From Magnetococcus sp. PR-3 (GTDB taxonomy: Bacteria; Pseudomonadota; Magnetococcia; Magnetococcales; Magnetococcaceae): a stretch of DNA of 64,000 nt. Every line of letters starts with the position of its first letter. Position 1 is the first letter of the stretch. This document shows positions 62,055-64,000 of the stretch, piece after piece. The translations under genes were made by a program, and so were the position numbers. Location: positions 62,001 to 126,000 of the forward strand of contig NZ_JBAHUQ010000015.1 in the NCBI RefSeq assembly GCF_036689865.1, given 5' to 3'. Below the pieces are notes generated by a model. That model did not search any database. It saw only the letters and a list, made by a program, of their open reading frames with translations, and was not told the origin of the DNA.

Positions 62055-64000
62055 ATGTCGGCTTTGTTCCTGAAGCTAAATATCCGCACACGTATCTGGC
62101 TGCTTATTGTGTTAGCTGTTGTTATTTTTTGGGCCAGTGGTTTTCTGTTTTTAAACAGTCAAAAACAGGCACTCATGGAGTCCAAAAAACAAAAAACGCA
62201 ACAGCTGGTTGAGACAGCACATAGTGTTCTGGTGGATTTTCATAAGAAGGTTCAGGCTGGAAAAATCCCAGAAGCGCATGCTAAAAAACACGCGAAAGAA
62301 GTGTTGAAAGGGCTGCGTTACAACAAAAGCGACTATTTTTGGATCAATGACATGCGTGCGGTCATTGTTATGCATCCTATCAAGCCCCAGCTGGATGGTA
62401 AGGATCTATCCAAATTTAAGGATAAAGGCGGGAAGCTACTTTTCACCGAGTTTGTTAATACCGTGAAAAAGAGCGGGGAAGGGTTTGTGGACTATCTATG
62501 GCCCAAGCCGGGTTTTGATGCGCCTCAACCCAAACTTTCCTTTGTTAAAGGTTTTGCGCCATGGGAGTGGGTGGTTGGGTCAGGAATCTATATCAATGAT
62601 GTGGATTCCGCCTACTGGGATAATGCCAAAGAGCTCTCAGGTCTATTCCTTATTGTCACACTCATTCTGGTTGGTTTGGCCTCATTGGTGGCACGTAGTA
62701 TTACCATTCCACTGGGACTGCTGTTTGAAGGTATTCAAGACGCTGTGTCCGGTGAGCTGCTTAAACGTATTCCCATTCCAGAAACCAAAGATGATGTGCT
62801 GGAGCTTGGTGATAAAATTAACCATATGACCAATGATCTGGCCAACAATGTTTGGAACAGCACCCTGCATTCAGAGAGTATCCGCTCCTGTGTTACGGAG
62901 TTTGGTGAGGTTCTTAATAGTTTGACCAACGATACATCCGATGCCAAGCGTATTGGTTCTGCGGTCAAGCAGGAGCAGGAAAATTTAAATAATGAGATGG
63001 AAGTGATTCATGCTGCTGTGGATCTGGCGACGCAGAATTTGGATCGGATCGGTAGTTCAGCCGAAAATCTTTCTGGCATGATCCAAGGGATGTCCGACTC
63101 ATCTATGGAGATGTCTTCTGCGGTCAATACGGTGGCTTCTGCTGCGGAAGAGATGACCGCCAATGTGAGTCAGGTTAACAGTAATTTGGGGCAGGTCTCT
63201 CATGAGGTCTCTTCGGTCTCAGGCTCTATTAGCGATATGGCTGGGGCGCTGGATGAGATCTACCGTCGCTGTGATCTGGCCAACCAACGCTCTGGTGAAG
63301 CTACGGATCAAGCCAATAGTACCCTTGAGGTAACTAAGCAGCTTTCCAACTCAGCCAATGAGATCGGTCGTGCCATTGAGGTGATCAATAGCATTGCAGA
63401 ACAGACCAATATGTTGGCTTTGAATGCTTCCATTGAAGCCGCCGGTGCTGGTGAAGCGGGCAAAGGCTTTGCCGTGGTGGCCAATGAGGTTAAAGAGCTG
63501 GCCAGCCAAACGGCTGAGGCCACTCAAATGATCTCCAATCAGGTGCAAGAGATCCAGGATCATACCCGCCAAGCAACACGTGCTGTGGATGGTATTACCG
63601 GCATGATCAAAGATCTAAACAGTTCTAATACAGAAATTAGTGACTTGGTTGAGGAGCGTAAACTGTCGGTACAGGAAATTAATGTCTCGATCCAGCATGT
63701 TTCTGAAGCGGCGAATTCTGTGACATTGAATGCCCAAGAGCTGGGGCAGGCTATTGGCGAAATTGCCCAGGCGGCGGCGGCAGCGGCGGCCCAAACCGAC
63801 GGTATCGTAGACGCCACCAACAGCAGTATGACGGCCGCAACAGAAACCGTTCAACAAGGTCATGATGCCCGTACGGCCATGGATAAAATTCAATCCTCCA
63901 CGGCGCAAGCAGAGACCTTTTCCAATAAAGTGGATGATGAGGCCCGAGCTCTGTTTCAATTGGTTTCATATCTGGAAGGCTCAACCAACTATTTCCACAG
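62055..64000 (+). CDS. Methyl-accepting chemotaxis protein (partial, runs off window)
   Basis: ATG 62055 follows GGAGGGGGG. About 648 residues are visible. TM1 is at about 13-32 ([20 protein letters not shown]), a periplasmic single-Cache domain at about 35-190 ([52 protein letters not shown]), TM2 at about 196-215, HAMP, then the signalling domain with hairpin tip [42 protein letters not shown]. The Cache type often binds small organic acids. The C-terminus is outside the window. Confidence 0.93.
   Translation, partial: MSALFLKLNIRTRIWLLIVLAVVIFWASGFLFLNSQKQALMESKKQKTQQLVETAHSVLVDFHKKVQAGKIPEAHAKKHAKEVLKGLRYNKSDYFWINDMRAVIVMHPIKPQLDGKDLSKFKDKGGKLLFTEFVNTVKKSGEGFVDYLWPKPGFDAPQPKLSFVKGFAPWEWVVGSGIYINDVDSAYWDNAKELSGLFLIVTLILVGLASLVARSITIPLGLLFEGIQDAVSGELLKRIPIPETKDDVLELGDKINHMTNDLANNVWNSTLHSESIRSCVTEFGEVLNSLTNDTSDAKRIGSAVKQEQENLNNEMEVIHAAVDLATQNLDRIGSSAENLSGMIQGMSDSSMEMSSAVNTVASAAEEMTANVSQVNSNLGQVSHEVSSVSGSISDMAGALDEIYRRCDLANQRSGEATDQANSTLEVTKQLSNSANEIGRAIEVINSIAEQTNMLALNASIEAAGAGEAGKGFAVVANEVKELASQTAEATQMISNQVQEIQDHTRQATRAVDGITGMIKDLNSSNTEISDLVEERKLSVQEINVSIQHVSEAANSVTLNAQELGQAIGEIAQAAAAAAAQTDGIVDATNSSMTAATETVQQGHDARTAMDKIQSSTAQAETFSNKVDDEARALFQLVSYLEGSTNYFH

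Noticed and set aside
1-64000. tRNA, rRNA and CRISPR loci
   Set aside because: No cloverleaf-like sequence, rRNA segment or spaced direct-repeat array was recognised; a covariance-model scan would be needed to exclude a tRNA fully.

Overview
The window looks like chromosome of a free-living proteobacterium with respiratory hydrogen metabolism, many two-component, cyclic-nucleotide and chemotaxis proteins, and moderate base composition. The mix of families would fit a marine magnetotactic coccus (Magnetococcia), but nothing here proves the taxon; that is inference. All functional calls come from recognising motifs by eye; no database search was run.

Layout. (1) 1-5.7 kb: a small biosynthetic cassette. 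On the minus strand lie an AMP-forming ligase, a fused coenzyme-B12 glutamate mutase (S and E subunits in one chain) and a PLP decarboxylase cut by the window edge. Divergent from them are a stand-alone carrier protein and a glycosyltransferase. The gene set matches the logic of carrier-bound 3-methylaspartate made from glutamate and then decarboxylated. (2) 5.8-22 kb: housekeeping and signalling genes: hybrid histidine kinase, guanine deaminase, family 2 glycosyltransferase, a norE-norF-OB-fold operon behind an FNR/Dnr-type box, SelO, an FHA/double cNMP-binding protein, SrkA, a TRIC-type channel, an adenylate cyclase, a rhodanese, a tiny basic protein whose gene carries a terminator before its stop codon (ArfA-like logic), DUF1653, YbaK and LysE. 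(3) 22-26 kb: an accessory, partly decayed patch: an IS630-type transposase pseudogene, an inverted repeat, an unknown membrane/coiled-coil protein with a frameshift in a 7-base homopolymer, and about 0.9 kb without genes. (4) 26-37 kb: MocR regulator with a divergent PNPOx-like gene and a clear operator, glutathione transferase, rhodanese lipoprotein, Ada, a periplasmic-binding-domain/GGDEF protein, a methyltransferase, LysR divergent from CDGSH and pirin, TauE/SafE, and a GDT1-like transporter. (5) 37-45 kb: TetR, RND adaptor and pump with matching TetR-type palindromes before both transcription units, then TauE/SafE, AlkC, TauE/SafE. (6) 45.4-62 kb: hydrogen metabolism. hybO-hybA-hybB-hybC-hybD-hypC encode a membrane-bound Hyb-type uptake [NiFe] hydrogenase. 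After two minus-strand genes comes hybE-hupK-hupR-hupT-hupU-hupV, which encodes maturation factors plus a complete H2-sensing regulatory hydrogenase/kinase/sigma-54 activator relay. Both operons have sigma-54 type -24/-12 promoter candidates. (7) 62 kb to the end: a methyl-accepting chemotaxis protein cut by the edge.

How it fits together. HupUV would sense H2 and, through HupT and HupR, switch on sigma-54 promoters in front of both the Hyb enzyme and the sensor operon. The strongest candidates for something undescribed are the mutase-ligase-carrier-decarboxylase cassette at the left end and the non-stop-mRNA architecture of the small basic protein at 20.3 kb.
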